From contig CAXTKQ010000002.1 of NCBI GenBank assembly GCA_964244955.1, positions 30,110 through 94,109 of the forward strand: a DNA stretch of 64,000 nt. The letters run 5' to 3'. The notes beneath the pieces were generated by a model. The model searched no databases and was not told the DNA's origin. It saw only the letters and a list, made by a program, of their open reading frames with translations. The stretch is from Mucilaginibacter_A sp964244955 (GTDB lineage: Bacteria; Bacteroidota; Bacteroidia; Sphingobacteriales; Sphingobacteriaceae). This document shows, piece after piece, positions 34,139-42,048 of the stretch; the first letter of the stretch is position 1, and each line of letters begins with the position of its first letter. The position numbers were made by a program, and so were the translations under genes.

Positions 34139-34726
34139 TTAGGATGCGGCCGCCAATCCGATTTCTGCTTTTACACGCATCGGCAAATTGAAAAACTTGC
34201 GCGTGGGCGTTTCCAGCACACTGATTTTATCGGCATAAAAAGAGTATTCAAATTCCAGGCCTGCAAAATACTGCCACAAGATGTCTGCTTTTTCTTTGGA
34301 AATATTTTTCGCGATGGCCATGTGCGGCGGCATTTTCGCCGCGTTTTTAGAAAACGTACGGTTCAAAACCGAAAGCATTTCTTGCACTACCGGGTCAATT
34401 TCAACCTTCGCAAAAATGGTGTAGCTGTTTTCCTGATGTTTAAATTTGCCAAAGCCGCAAACCTTTATTTCAAAAGCATTGATGCAGGGCAGTTTACGCT
34501 TGTAATAAACCAGTTTCTCTTCAAAAACTAAAGCCTGAATGTGGGTGTCATGGTTAACGGTAACATACGCTTTGCTGTGCAGCGACGGATAATTGCCAAT
34601 CAGTTCCCAAGCCTTTAACTTGTAGTACATCAGTTTTAAACCCATAGTATGTTCCGGAGGGATCACCATCAAATAATCCCGCTGGTTGATTTTGGTAAAA
34701 GGCTCGATATTAAAAAGATGCTGCAT
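34139..34726 (-). CDS. 2H phosphoesterase / 2'-5' RNA ligase-like protein with degenerate first motif
   Basis: 195 residues from MQHLFNIEPF; a longer start at 34762 adds 12 residues not matched in the neighbouring paralogue. The fold is of the 2H superfamily, but the first H-x-T motif reads KAYVTVNH (Tyr for His) and the second PPHMAIAKNI, so catalysis is doubtful. It is clearly a paralogue of the protein at 34971: DYLMVIPPE/DYLLVITPS and ETPTRKFFNLPM/KTPTRKLYNLPM. The family hydrolyses cyclic phosphates or joins RNA ends. Confidence 0.82.
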   Translation of the reverse strand: MQHLFNIEPFTKINQRDYLMVIPPEHTMGLKLMYYKLKAWELIGNYPSLHSKAYVTVNHDTHIQALVFEEKLVYYKRKLPCINAFEIKVCGFGKFKHQENSYTIFAKVEIDPVVQEMLSVLNRTFSKNAAKMPPHMAIAKNISKEKADILWQYFAGLEFEYSFYADKISVLETPTRKFFNLPMRVKAEIGLAAAS

Positions 34727-34970
34727 GTTTAAAACCACTAACGTAATTGGTAAAACTGCCATTATCAGCAGTAAACGTTTGTTAATTTAAACGAAGGTTA
34801 TTTAAACAGGTTCCAGAATTCACTATCGTAATTGTAAAATTTATGTTGCAATTGGCAGAATTAAAAACCTAAGCGATACTTTAAATACTTTTTAAGCAAG
34901 CGGTTTTGATGAAATAATTTATAGTTAAAGAATTTTAAAAAGAGGGCCAGGCGTGATTTAAAACCAAATT

Positions 34971-35549
34971 TCAAACTACATTTCTCAGCTTAAACTCCGT
35001 TTCAACTTCCATCGGCAAATTGTAAAGCTTGCGCGTTGGTGTTTTCAGCACCACAATTTCATCGGCATAAAAAGAGCATTCAAAGCTTTGCTTTTTTAAA
35101 TAATACCACAATAATTTATATTGATTGTAAGACAAAGACCTGGCAATGGTAATGTGCGGCGTTTGCGGAACATCGGCACCAAACACTTTTTTAAACCTGG
35201 AAAAAGCTGCTTTGATGTTTTGGCTTAATTCCACTTTGGCATAAATGGTGTAATTGCCCTGGTGTTCAAAAAAATCAAAACCGCAAATTTTGATCTCAAA
35301 AGCATCTATCCGGCCCGCCATGCTTCTATAAGTTGGCACGCGTTCATCAAAAAACAAAGCTTTACCGTCGTAATAATGGTTAACGGTAATATGCGCTTTA
35401 CTATTGAAGGAGTGATAATAGCCGATCAGCTTTTTCGCAAAGTCTTTCAATTTTCGCACTTCCGAAACAACTTCTTCGCTTGGCGTGATCACAAGCAGGT
35501 AGTCTTGGCTAACTAACTTGGCAAATGGGTTTAGTTTGAATGTTTCCAT
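34971..35549 (-). CDS. 2H phosphoesterase / 2'-5' RNA ligase-like protein
   Basis: 192 residues. Both H-x-T motifs are intact: KAHITVNHY (~53) and TPHITIARSL (~132). It is 244 bases upstream of its degenerate paralogue on the same strand and probably arose with it by tandem duplication. 2H enzymes act on 2',3'-cyclic phosphates, 2'-5' linkages or tRNA splicing products. Here the true substrate is unknown. Confidence 0.85.
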   Translation of the reverse strand: METFKLNPFAKLVSQDYLLVITPSEEVVSEVRKLKDFAKKLIGYYHSFNSKAHITVNHYYDGKALFFDERVPTYRSMAGRIDAFEIKICGFDFFEHQGNYTIYAKVELSQNIKAAFSRFKKVFGADVPQTPHITIARSLSYNQYKLLWYYLKKQSFECSFYADEIVVLKTPTRKLYNLPMEVETEFKLRNVV

Positions 35550-35908
35550 TCACATAATTACCAATAATTTTAGCTTTTAATATTGCTACTTTTCCACATT
35601 TTACCAACAAACTTATCAACATTTGCAGTTAAGGGGCTGTTTAAATTGATGCAAGCAAAAACGGCGATGCTTCTTTTACCCTATAAAAATTGGTGCCTGC
35701 GCCAACTTAACAAAGCATAAACCAATTACACACCAATTTTTATAGGGTAAAAGAAGTATGTAAACCTGAATAAGTAAATTTTAAACAAGCTTTAAACTTC
35801 GCGGCAAAGAATTTGTCTTTAATGTAACTTTTGAAAATGCACGTAGTATAATCAAAAAATTAACGCGATAATTGCAGCATTTTCTAAGCATTTTAAATTA
35901 GACAAATA
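35550..35908. repeat. Intergenic inverted repeat family, copy A
   Basis: The repeat proper is 35668-35758: TGCTTCTTTTACCCTATAAA then AATTGGTG, a variable spacer of about 33 bases, and the mirror arm ending GGGTAAAAGAAGTA. Arms of nearly 30 bp pair almost perfectly. Flanks resemble those of the copies at 43879 and 46464 (a TTTAAACA stretch). The rest of the region holds the start of the arginine leader transcript. Confidence 0.85.
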
Positions 35909-36037
35909 ATGAATCAACAACGCTATATTTTGCCTACTGTCAGAGCGGTTTTTGCTCCGGTTGCAACTGCGTTAGTTTTGGTTTCTACCCGCCTCCTTTC
36001 GTTAAAACGACGACGGATTTACATTTCCCGGATTTAA
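35909..36037 (+). CDS. Candidate arginine operon leader peptide
   Basis: 42 codons, too short for routine gene calling. Seven are Arg (residues 5, 12, 28, 34, 35, 36, 41), with a CGA-CGA-CGG run at 36008-36016 just after CGTTAAAA. It lies 118 bases before the first gene of the arginine operon. Downstream is a hairpin (36105-36138) whose 3' arm TTTTAACG could also pair with CGTTAAAA (36000-36007) next to the Arg run. This is the layout of ribosome-mediated attenuation. Not proven; a hydrophobic middle (ATALVLVS) is unusual for a leader peptide. Confidence 0.6.
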   Translation: MNQQRYILPTVRAVFAPVATALVLVSTRLLSLKRRRIYISRI

Positions 36038-36104
36038 ACCGTTTCCTTCAAATACACATTCATCTGTCGGAAAAAAGGCTTGTGCAATTGCCTTAAAAAT
36101 TCAT

Positions 36105-36138
36105 TTCCGGCGTTAAAAGCATTTTTATTTTAACGGAA
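36105..36138 (+). promoter_or_regulatory. Attenuator-like hairpin before the arginine operon
   Basis: GTTAAAA (36112-36118) pairs with TTTTAAC (36128-36134), extended by TTCC with GGAA across a 3-base bulge. A weaker hairpin AAGGC/GCCTT lies at 36076-36095. The U-rich tail UAUUUGUAUUU follows. Stop/go pairing with the leader is possible. Confidence 0.5.
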
Positions 36139-36155
36139 AATATTTGTATTTCTCC

Positions 36156-36836
36156 ATGACCATTCAAGATTTTAAAATACAGGTAGCCACAGGCGAACAC
36201 GCAGATTATGCCCCGCAGATTTGTGATGAAATGGCCGAATCTGCCAAAGCGCGTGGAACCGGCATTGCCAAACGTTCGCCCGAATATGTAGCCAATAAAA
36301 TGCTGGAAGGCAAAGCGGTCATAGCGCTGCATAAAGACGGCACTTGGGCAGGTTTTTGTTATATTGAAACCTGGAGCCACGGGCAGTTTGTGGCCAATTC
36401 CGGTTTGATTGTGAATCCGATGTTCAGGAAAGTCGGGTTGGCAAAAGCCATTAAAGAAGAAGTTTTTAAATTGTCCCGCAAAAAATATCCGGATGCCAAA
36501 ATCTTCGGTTTAACCACTGGTTTGGCCGTGATGAAAATCAACTCTGAATTAGGTTACGAACCCGTTACCTATTCAGAATTAACGCAGGACGAAGCGTTTT
36601 GGCAAGGCTGCAAAAGCTGCGTTAACTACGATATTTTGATGAGCAAAGAACGCAAAAACTGCATGTGTACGGCCATGCTTTTTGATCCGGCAGAAAAGGC
36701 AAAAGAGATTGAAGATAAAATGAAAAAGCTAAGCCACAAAGCAACGCTGCTGGAACGTATCGAAAATGCGCTGAAAAAATCTACCAAAACAATTGAAACT
36801 TTAGGTTTGGGCATTACCAAACTAACTGATATTTAA
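36156..36836 (+). CDS. GNAT acetyltransferase of the arginine operon
   Basis: 226 residues from ATG at 36156; a TTG at 36144 is the alternative. The GNAT fold covers ~1-150, with the acyl-CoA loop near VNPMFRKVGLAKAIKEE. A Cys-rich stretch (WQGCKSCVNYD, KNCMCTAM) and a helical tail follow. Two bases separate it from argG. Bacteroidota often lack classical ArgA, and a GNAT protein in this position is the likely N-acyl-glutamate synthase (acetyl or succinyl); the activity is inferred from position. Confidence 0.82.
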   Translation: MTIQDFKIQVATGEHADYAPQICDEMAESAKARGTGIAKRSPEYVANKMLEGKAVIALHKDGTWAGFCYIETWSHGQFVANSGLIVNPMFRKVGLAKAIKEEVFKLSRKKYPDAKIFGLTTGLAVMKINSELGYEPVTYSELTQDEAFWQGCKSCVNYDILMSKERKNCMCTAMLFDPAEKAKEIEDKMKKLSHKATLLERIENALKKSTKTIETLGLGITKLTDI

Positions 36837-36838
36837 CC

Positions 36839-38038
36839 ATGAAAGAAAAAGTAGTTTTAGCTTTTAGCGGAGGTTTGGATACTTCGTTTTGCAGCATTTA
36901 TTTGTCGCAGGATTTAAACCTCGAAGTACATTCCGTGATTGTAAACACCGGCGGTTTTGGTGCCGAAGAACTGGCCGATATTGAACGTCGTGCTTATAAA
37001 ATGGGCGTTGTTTCGCACGCGGTTGTTGATGAAACAGAAAACTTTTACAACACCTGCGTCCGCTATTTAATTTACGGCAACGTGCTGAAAAACAATACTT
37101 ATCCGCTTTCTGTAAGTGCAGAGCGCGTAAGCCAGGCTACGGCAATTGCTATGTACGCTAAAAAAAACGGTGCCGATTATGTTGCTCACGGAAGCACCGG
37201 TGCGGGTAATGACCAGGTTCGGTTCGATATGATTTTTAATATCCTGATCCCGGAAGTAAAAATCCTTACGCCAATCCGCGATTTAAAATTGAGCCGTGAA
37301 GCAGAAATTAAATACCTGAAAGAGCACGGCGTGGAAATGAATTTCGAGAAAGCGAAATACTCGATCAACAAAGGTATTTGGGGAACTTCTGTTGGCGGAA
37401 AAGAAACGCTGACTTCGAACGAAGGTTTGCCGGACGAAGCCTGGCCAACACAACTGAGCAAAGAAGGCTCGGAAAAAGTAACGCTTGAATTTAAACAAGG
37501 CGAACTGGTTGCGGTAAATGATAAAACTTTCGAGCATCCAACCAAAGCCATCCAGTATTTGCAGGAGCTGGCTTCGCCTTATGCCATTGGCCGCGATATT
37601 CATGTTGGCGATACCATTATCGGCATCAAAGGCCGCGTTGGTTTTGAAGCTGCTGCGCCGATGGTCATCATCAAAGCGCACCATGCTTTAGAAAAACATA
37701 CGTTAACCAAATGGCAATTGAGCTGGAAAGACCAGCTTTCGTCTTTTTATGGCAACTGGCTGCACGAAGGCCAATTTCACGATCCGGTGATGCGCAATAT
37801 TGAATCTTTTCTGACTGACACACAGCAAAATGTTTCGGGAAAAGTTTTTGTGCAATTGTACCCTTACCGTTTCCAGGTTTTGGGGATTGAATCGGCACAT
37901 GATTTAATGTCGAACAAATTTGGCAGTTACGGCGAAATGAACAACACCTGGACCGGCGACGATGTGAAAGGATTTTCCAAAATTTTCGGCAATCAAACGG
38001 TGATTTACCACAAGGTAAACGGAGCGAAAGAAAACTAA
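36839..38038 (+). CDS. argG: Argininosuccinate synthase
   Basis: 399 residues. ATP pyrophosphatase motif AFSGGLDTSFC is at the N-terminus, then AHGSTGAGNDQVRFD and KYSINKGIWGTSVGG. Joins citrulline and aspartate with ATP in the cytosol, the step before ArgH. Second gene of the operon. argB, argE/J and argH are not in this window, so the pathway is completed elsewhere. Confidence 0.96.
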   Translation: MKEKVVLAFSGGLDTSFCSIYLSQDLNLEVHSVIVNTGGFGAEELADIERRAYKMGVVSHAVVDETENFYNTCVRYLIYGNVLKNNTYPLSVSAERVSQATAIAMYAKKNGADYVAHGSTGAGNDQVRFDMIFNILIPEVKILTPIRDLKLSREAEIKYLKEHGVEMNFEKAKYSINKGIWGTSVGGKETLTSNEGLPDEAWPTQLSKEGSEKVTLEFKQGELVAVNDKTFEHPTKAIQYLQELASPYAIGRDIHVGDTIIGIKGRVGFEAAAPMVIIKAHHALEKHTLTKWQLSWKDQLSSFYGNWLHEGQFHDPVMRNIESFLTDTQQNVSGKVFVQLYPYRFQVLGIESAHDLMSNKFGSYGEMNNTWTGDDVKGFSKIFGNQTVIYHKVNGAKEN

Positions 38039-38042
38039 GCAG

Positions 38043-39155
38043 ATGGCTTCGACAGAACAAAAAATCAAAGCCGGAATTATTGGTGGCGCAGGTTATACCG
38101 GCGGCGAAATGTTGCGCATTTTACTCAATCATCCAAACGTAGAAATCGCTTTTGTAAACAGTAAAAGTAACGCTGGAAACTTTTTGTACGAAGTCCATAC
38201 CGATCTTTTTGGCGATACAGAATTGAGATTTAGCAGTGAGCTTATTGACGATATTGATGTTTTGTTTTTATGCGTTGGACATGGCGATGCACAGAAATTT
38301 CTGGAAGCAAATCCAATTGCAAATCATATAAAAATCATTGATCTAAGTCAGGATTTTAGGTTGAAGGAGGCGAAAGGTTTTGAGGTAAAAGGTGAAAGGT
38401 TGGAAGAGGAAAAAGGTGAACGGTTGAAAGGTGAAAGGGAAACCCAGAACTCGCAACAGGCAACCAACAACCCGCAACAGATCAAACGCTCCTTCGTCTA
38501 CGGTCTTCCCGAACTCAATAAAAGTGCCATAAAAGAAGCATCCAACATTGCCAATCCCGGTTGTTTTGCAACTTGTATCCAATTAGGTTTGCTTCCTTTA
38601 GCGGCAAAAAATATGCTGGTAAAAGAAGTACATATTTCGGCAACAACCGGTTCAACGGGTGCCGGGCAAAGCCTCGCTCCTACTTCTCATTTTACCTGGC
38701 GAAACGATAATTTATCGGTTTACAAAGCTTTTAACCATCAGCATTTAAAAGAGATCAGCCAGTCGCTTAATCAATTACAACCTGATTTTCCAATTTATCC
38801 AAGTGATGAAAACCAGCTTAATTTTATCCCTTACCGCGGCGATTTTACACGCGGCATTTTAGCTTCCATTTATACCGAATGTGATTTAAATGAAGAAGAA
38901 ACGTTGAAATTATACACTGATTTTTATGCCGAACATCCTTTTACACATGTTACCACCCGTGATATTGATTTAAAACAGGTTGTCAATACCAACAAATGCT
39001 TCCTCCAAATCAAAAAACATGGCAACAAAATTTTCGTTATCAGCATTATGGACAACCTGCTAAAAGGCGCATCCGGACAAGCCGTTCAAAACATGAATTT
39101 GATGTTCGGTTTGGAAGAAACGGCAGGGCTAAAATTGAAGGCCAATGCGTTTTAA
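38043..39155 (+). CDS. argC: N-acyl-gamma-glutamyl-phosphate reductase with repeat-derived insert
   Basis: 370 residues; family members are usually nearer 320-345. NADP-binding GIIGGAGYTGGEMLRIL and active-site Cys in NPGCFATCIQLGLLPL are intact. Between DLSQDFRLKE and FVYGLPELNK lies a charged insert (residues ~110-148) coded by GGTGAAAGG-type repeats like those directly after the stop codon. The insert is in frame, and both flanks match the family, so the enzyme is probably active. Two copies of the 11-base word (one exact, 38530; one variant, 38620) lie in the gene. Confidence 0.94.
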   Translation: MASTEQKIKAGIIGGAGYTGGEMLRILLNHPNVEIAFVNSKSNAGNFLYEVHTDLFGDTELRFSSELIDDIDVLFLCVGHGDAQKFLEANPIANHIKIIDLSQDFRLKEAKGFEVKGERLEEEKGERLKGERETQNSQQATNNPQQIKRSFVYGLPELNKSAIKEASNIANPGCFATCIQLGLLPLAAKNMLVKEVHISATTGSTGAGQSLAPTSHFTWRNDNLSVYKAFNHQHLKEISQSLNQLQPDFPIYPSDENQLNFIPYRGDFTRGILASIYTECDLNEEETLKLYTDFYAEHPFTHVTTRDIDLKQVVNTNKCFLQIKKHGNKIFVISIMDNLLKGASGQAVQNMNLMFGLEETAGLKLKANAF

Positions 39156-39320
39156 GGTGAAAGGCGAAGGGTTGAAAGGTAAAAGGCAGAAATCAATTTC
39201 ACATAAAAACAGGTGAAAGGCGAAGGGTTGAAAGGTGAAAGCAGAAATCAACTTCACATAAAAATAGGTGAAAGGCGAAGGGTTGAAAGGTGAAAGCAGA
39301 AATCAACTTCACATAAAAAC
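39155..39320. repeat. Tandem 55-bp repeat after argC, three copies
   Basis: Units start at 39155 (56 bp), 39211 (55 bp) and 39266 (55 bp), each opening with AGGTGAAAGGCGAAGGGTTG and ending TTCACATAAAAA; the last is followed by a partial AGGTGA. They start within the argC stop codon. Sub-words GGTGAAAGG also occur inside argC, and inverted forms (CCTTTTACC) lie before argD at 39704-39750. Confidence 0.92.
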
Positions 39321-39336
39321 AGGTGATAAAAACAGT

Positions 39337-39696
39337 ATGAGAGATTACAAAAAATTAGATGTATGGTCGAAAGCCCATCAACTTACATTGTTTATTTATA
39401 AAGAAGTTTTGCCCAAAATGCCTGTCGAAGAAAAGTTTGCTTTGACCAGTCAACTACGCCGTTCTACTTATTCTATACCTTTAAATATTGCTGAAGGTTG
39501 CGGCAAAAACACCAATAAAGATTTTGTTCATTATTTAGATATTGCTTTAGGTTCTGCAAATGAAGTTGAATATACTTGCCTGTTAATCTTTGATCTTTCA
39601 TATATTTTACCTGCCCTTCATGAGGCAATCAACAAAGCAGTAAATGAAGTGAAAGCAATGCTAATTTCTTTTATCAAATATTTACGCGCCAATTAG
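39337..39696 (+). CDS. Four-helix-bundle protein (S23/IVP-like) cassette
   Basis: 119 residues from MRDYKKLDVWSKAHQL. Motifs of the four-helix-bundle family are clear: the start YKKLDVW, FALTSQLRRSTYSIPLNIAEG and YLDIALGSANEVEYTCLL. Relatives occur as intervening sequences in 23S rRNA genes and as free-standing genes, often near repeats; their job is unclear, with RNA or nucleic-acid binding most often proposed. It splits argC from argD and is flanked by GGTGAAAGG repeats on the left and their inverse on the right, which suggests insertion. Confidence 0.9.
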   Translation: MRDYKKLDVWSKAHQLTLFIYKEVLPKMPVEEKFALTSQLRRSTYSIPLNIAEGCGKNTNKDFVHYLDIALGSANEVEYTCLLIFDLSYILPALHEAINKAVNEVKAMLISFIKYLRAN

Positions 39697-39750
39697 CAAA
39701 TTTGCTTTTCACCTTTATCCTTTTACCTCAACACCTTTTACCTTTAAAAC

Positions 39751-40908
39751 ATGAAACCTTTCGACGTTTACCCAATCAACCATATCAATATTGTAAAAGG
39801 CCAGGGCAGCCTGGTTTGGGACGATCAAGGCCAGGAATACTTGGATTTATACGGCGGCCATGCGGTAATTTCTATCGGCCACACGCATCCGCATTATGTG
39901 GAGCGATTGGAAAACCAGTTGCACCAGTTGGGTTTTTACAGTAATTCGATCGAAATCCCAATCCAAAAAGAGTTTGCGGAGAAATTAGGCAAGGTTTCGG
40001 GCAAAGAAGATTACCAATTGTTTCTATGCAATTCTGGTGCGGAAGCAAACGAAAACGCGTTGAAACTGGCTTCCTTTTACAATGGCAGAAAAAAAGTGAT
40101 TGCGTTTAGAAAAGCTTTTCATGGCCGTACTTCTCTGGCGGTTTCGGTTACCGATAATCCTAAAATTGTTGCGCCGGTAAATAAAACCGATAATGTTATT
40201 TTTTTGCCTTGGAATGATGAGGTTGCTTTAGAACAGGCTTTTGCTGCTAACGAAATCAGTTCTGTCATAATTGAAGGTATCCAAGGCGTTGGCGGAATTC
40301 AGGTTGCGCCGGAAAGTTTTCTGCAAAAAATCCGTTCGCTTTGCGATCATTATAATGCTGTTTTTATTGCCGATTCTGTGCAGTGCGGTTATGGCCGTAC
40401 TGGTAAATTTTACTCGCATGATTTTGCCGGCGTTGATGCTGATATTTATACGATGGCCAAAGGAATGGGCAACGGTTTCCCGATTGGCGGCATTTCGATT
40501 TCGCCCAAAATAAAACCGGTTTATTACATGCTCGGCACCACTTTTGGCGGCAACCATTTGGCTTGCGCTGCCGGTTTAGCCGTTTTAGAAGTAATGGAAC
40601 AGGATAACCTGATGCAAAACGCAGCCGAAGTGGGCGGATATTTAATCCAAGAACTCCGCAAATTTGAGCAGGTAAAAGAAGTACGCGGGCGTGGCTTGAT
40701 GATCGGGATTGATTTGCCGGAAACTTTGGCGCATGTAAAAGCGGAACTTTTATTTAAATACCATATTTTTACGGGAGAAGCCAAACCAAACGTGATCCGA
40801 TTGCTGCCTGCTTTAAATTTAACCAAAGCCCATGCTGACCGTTTTCTGGAAGCTTTTAGTTTGGCTTTGCAAAATGCGCCGGTTGCGGTTTTTAATCCTT
40901 CCATGTAA
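39751..40908 (+). CDS. argD: N-acyl-ornithine aminotransferase
   Basis: 385 residues, class III aminotransferase. The PLP lysine is K237 (TMAKGMGNGFPIGG); YGGHAVISIGHTHP, NSGAEANENALK and FGGNHLACAAG are typical. Converts N-acyl-glutamate semialdehyde to N-acyl-ornithine with PLP; whether acetyl or succinyl is set by the pathway (see argF). Separated from argC by the four-helix cassette. Codes for VKEVRG at a variant copy of the 11-base word. Confidence 0.94.
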   Translation: MKPFDVYPINHINIVKGQGSLVWDDQGQEYLDLYGGHAVISIGHTHPHYVERLENQLHQLGFYSNSIEIPIQKEFAEKLGKVSGKEDYQLFLCNSGAEANENALKLASFYNGRKKVIAFRKAFHGRTSLAVSVTDNPKIVAPVNKTDNVIFLPWNDEVALEQAFAANEISSVIIEGIQGVGGIQVAPESFLQKIRSLCDHYNAVFIADSVQCGYGRTGKFYSHDFAGVDADIYTMAKGMGNGFPIGGISISPKIKPVYYMLGTTFGGNHLACAAGLAVLEVMEQDNLMQNAAEVGGYLIQELRKFEQVKEVRGRGLMIGIDLPETLAHVKAELLFKYHIFTGEAKPNVIRLLPALNLTKAHADRFLEAFSLALQNAPVAVFNPSM

Positions 40909-40924
40909 AAAATTCTAAAAAAAC

Positions 40925-41060
40925 ACCGGTAAAAGAAGCATTTTGTCATTTCGACCGTAGGGAGAAATCTTCTTCAAAGCAGAAAGCATGCTTCTTTTAT
41001 CACCTTAAAATAACTAACGCTTCGATGAAGATTCCTCCTATCGTCGGAATGACAGAACAC
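40925..41060. repeat. Composite intergenic repeat between argD and argF
   Basis: Two nested systems. An imperfect inverted repeat starts TGTCATTTCGACCGTAGGGA (40944) and returns as TCCTCCTATCGTCGGAATGA near 41034-41053, a widespread Bacteroidota intergenic type. Two copies of the 11-base word face each other at 40930-40940 (TAAAAGAAGCA) and 40989-40999 (TGCTTCTTTTA), the reverse of their order in the other pairs. Confidence 0.75.
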
Positions 41061-41100
41061 ATAATTCAACCCAAATAAAAAGCCTTTCAATACAAATTCC

Positions 41101-42048
41101 ATGAAACTCTTCTCCTCTGTAAACGATGTTGCCGATATAAATGCACTGGTAAAAGAAGCATTGGATCTCAAAAAAAACCCTTTCGCTTTTCAGCATTTGG
41201 GGAAGAACAAAACGCTGGGTTTGGTTTTCCTCAACCCAAGTTTGCGTACGCGCATGAGCACGCAAAAAGCGGCCATGAATTTGGGCATGAACGTAATGGT
41301 TTTGAACATTGATAAAGAAGGCTGGGCGTTGGAGTTGCGCGATAACGTGGTGATGAACGGCACAACGGTAGAACACATCCGCGAAGCTGCGGCCGTAATC
41401 GGGCAATATGTTGATATTCTCGGCCTTCGCTCCTTTCCCGGATTGCAAAACCGCGATGAAGATTATGGCGAAGTGGTTTTTAACAAGTTTGTAGCATTGT
41501 GCGGCGTTCCGGTGGTGAGTTTGGAATCGGCAACGCGGCATCCGTTGCAAAGCCTGGCCGATTTAATCACGATTGAAGAACTCAAAACCAAGTCTCGCCC
41601 AAAAGTAGTTTTAACCTGGGCGCCGCACGTAAAAGCGCTGCCGCAAGCTGTTCCGAATTCTTTTTCGGAATGGATGTGCAAAGCGGATGTTGATTTTACC
41701 ATTGCGCATCCGGCTGGTTTAGAGCTTTCTACAGAATTTACGCAAGGTGCAACGATCACCCACGACCAAAACGAGGCTTTGCAGGATGCGGATTTTATCT
41801 ACGTCAAAAACTGGTCAGCTTTTGAACCTTATGGCAAAGTGATCCCGGGAAATGAAGACTGGATGATGACGAACGAAAAGCTCAAAAATACCAACAACGC
41901 CAAAGTGATGCACTGTTTACCCGTCCGCCGCGACTTGGAGTTATCCGCAGAAATACTGGACGGGCCAAATTCTATCGTGATAAAAGAAGCAGCCAACCGC
42001 GAATGGGCGGCGCAGGCGGTTTTAAAACAAATGCTGGAAACGATGTAA
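41101..42048 (+). CDS. argF': N-acylornithine carbamoyltransferase, probable succinyl type
   Basis: 315 residues. SLRTR (47-51) binds carbamoyl phosphate; LNIDKEGWALE, TRHPLQSLADL and MHCLPVRRDLE match the acyl-ornithine branch (AOTC/SOTC), not ordinary OTCase. Residue 90 is Val (NGTTVEHI), at the place where, as I recall, Bacteroides fragilis SOTC has Pro90 and the Xanthomonas AOTC has Glu92; loss of Glu favours succinyl-ornithine. Product is N-acyl-citrulline. Two exact 11-base words lie in the gene (41150, 41981). Its stop abuts the convergent antiporter gene. Confidence 0.9.
   Translation: MKLFSSVNDVADINALVKEALDLKKNPFAFQHLGKNKTLGLVFLNPSLRTRMSTQKAAMNLGMNVMVLNIDKEGWALELRDNVVMNGTTVEHIREAAAVIGQYVDILGLRSFPGLQNRDEDYGEVVFNKFVALCGVPVVSLESATRHPLQSLADLITIEELKTKSRPKVVLTWAPHVKALPQAVPNSFSEWMCKADVDFTIAHPAGLELSTEFTQGATITHDQNEALQDADFIYVKNWSAFEPYGKVIPGNEDWMMTNEKLKNTNNAKVMHCLPVRRDLELSAEILDGPNSIVIKEAANREWAAQAVLKQMLETM

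Noticed and set aside
39155..39320. CRISPR array
   Set aside because: Three near-identical 55-bp units without variable spacers, and no cas genes.
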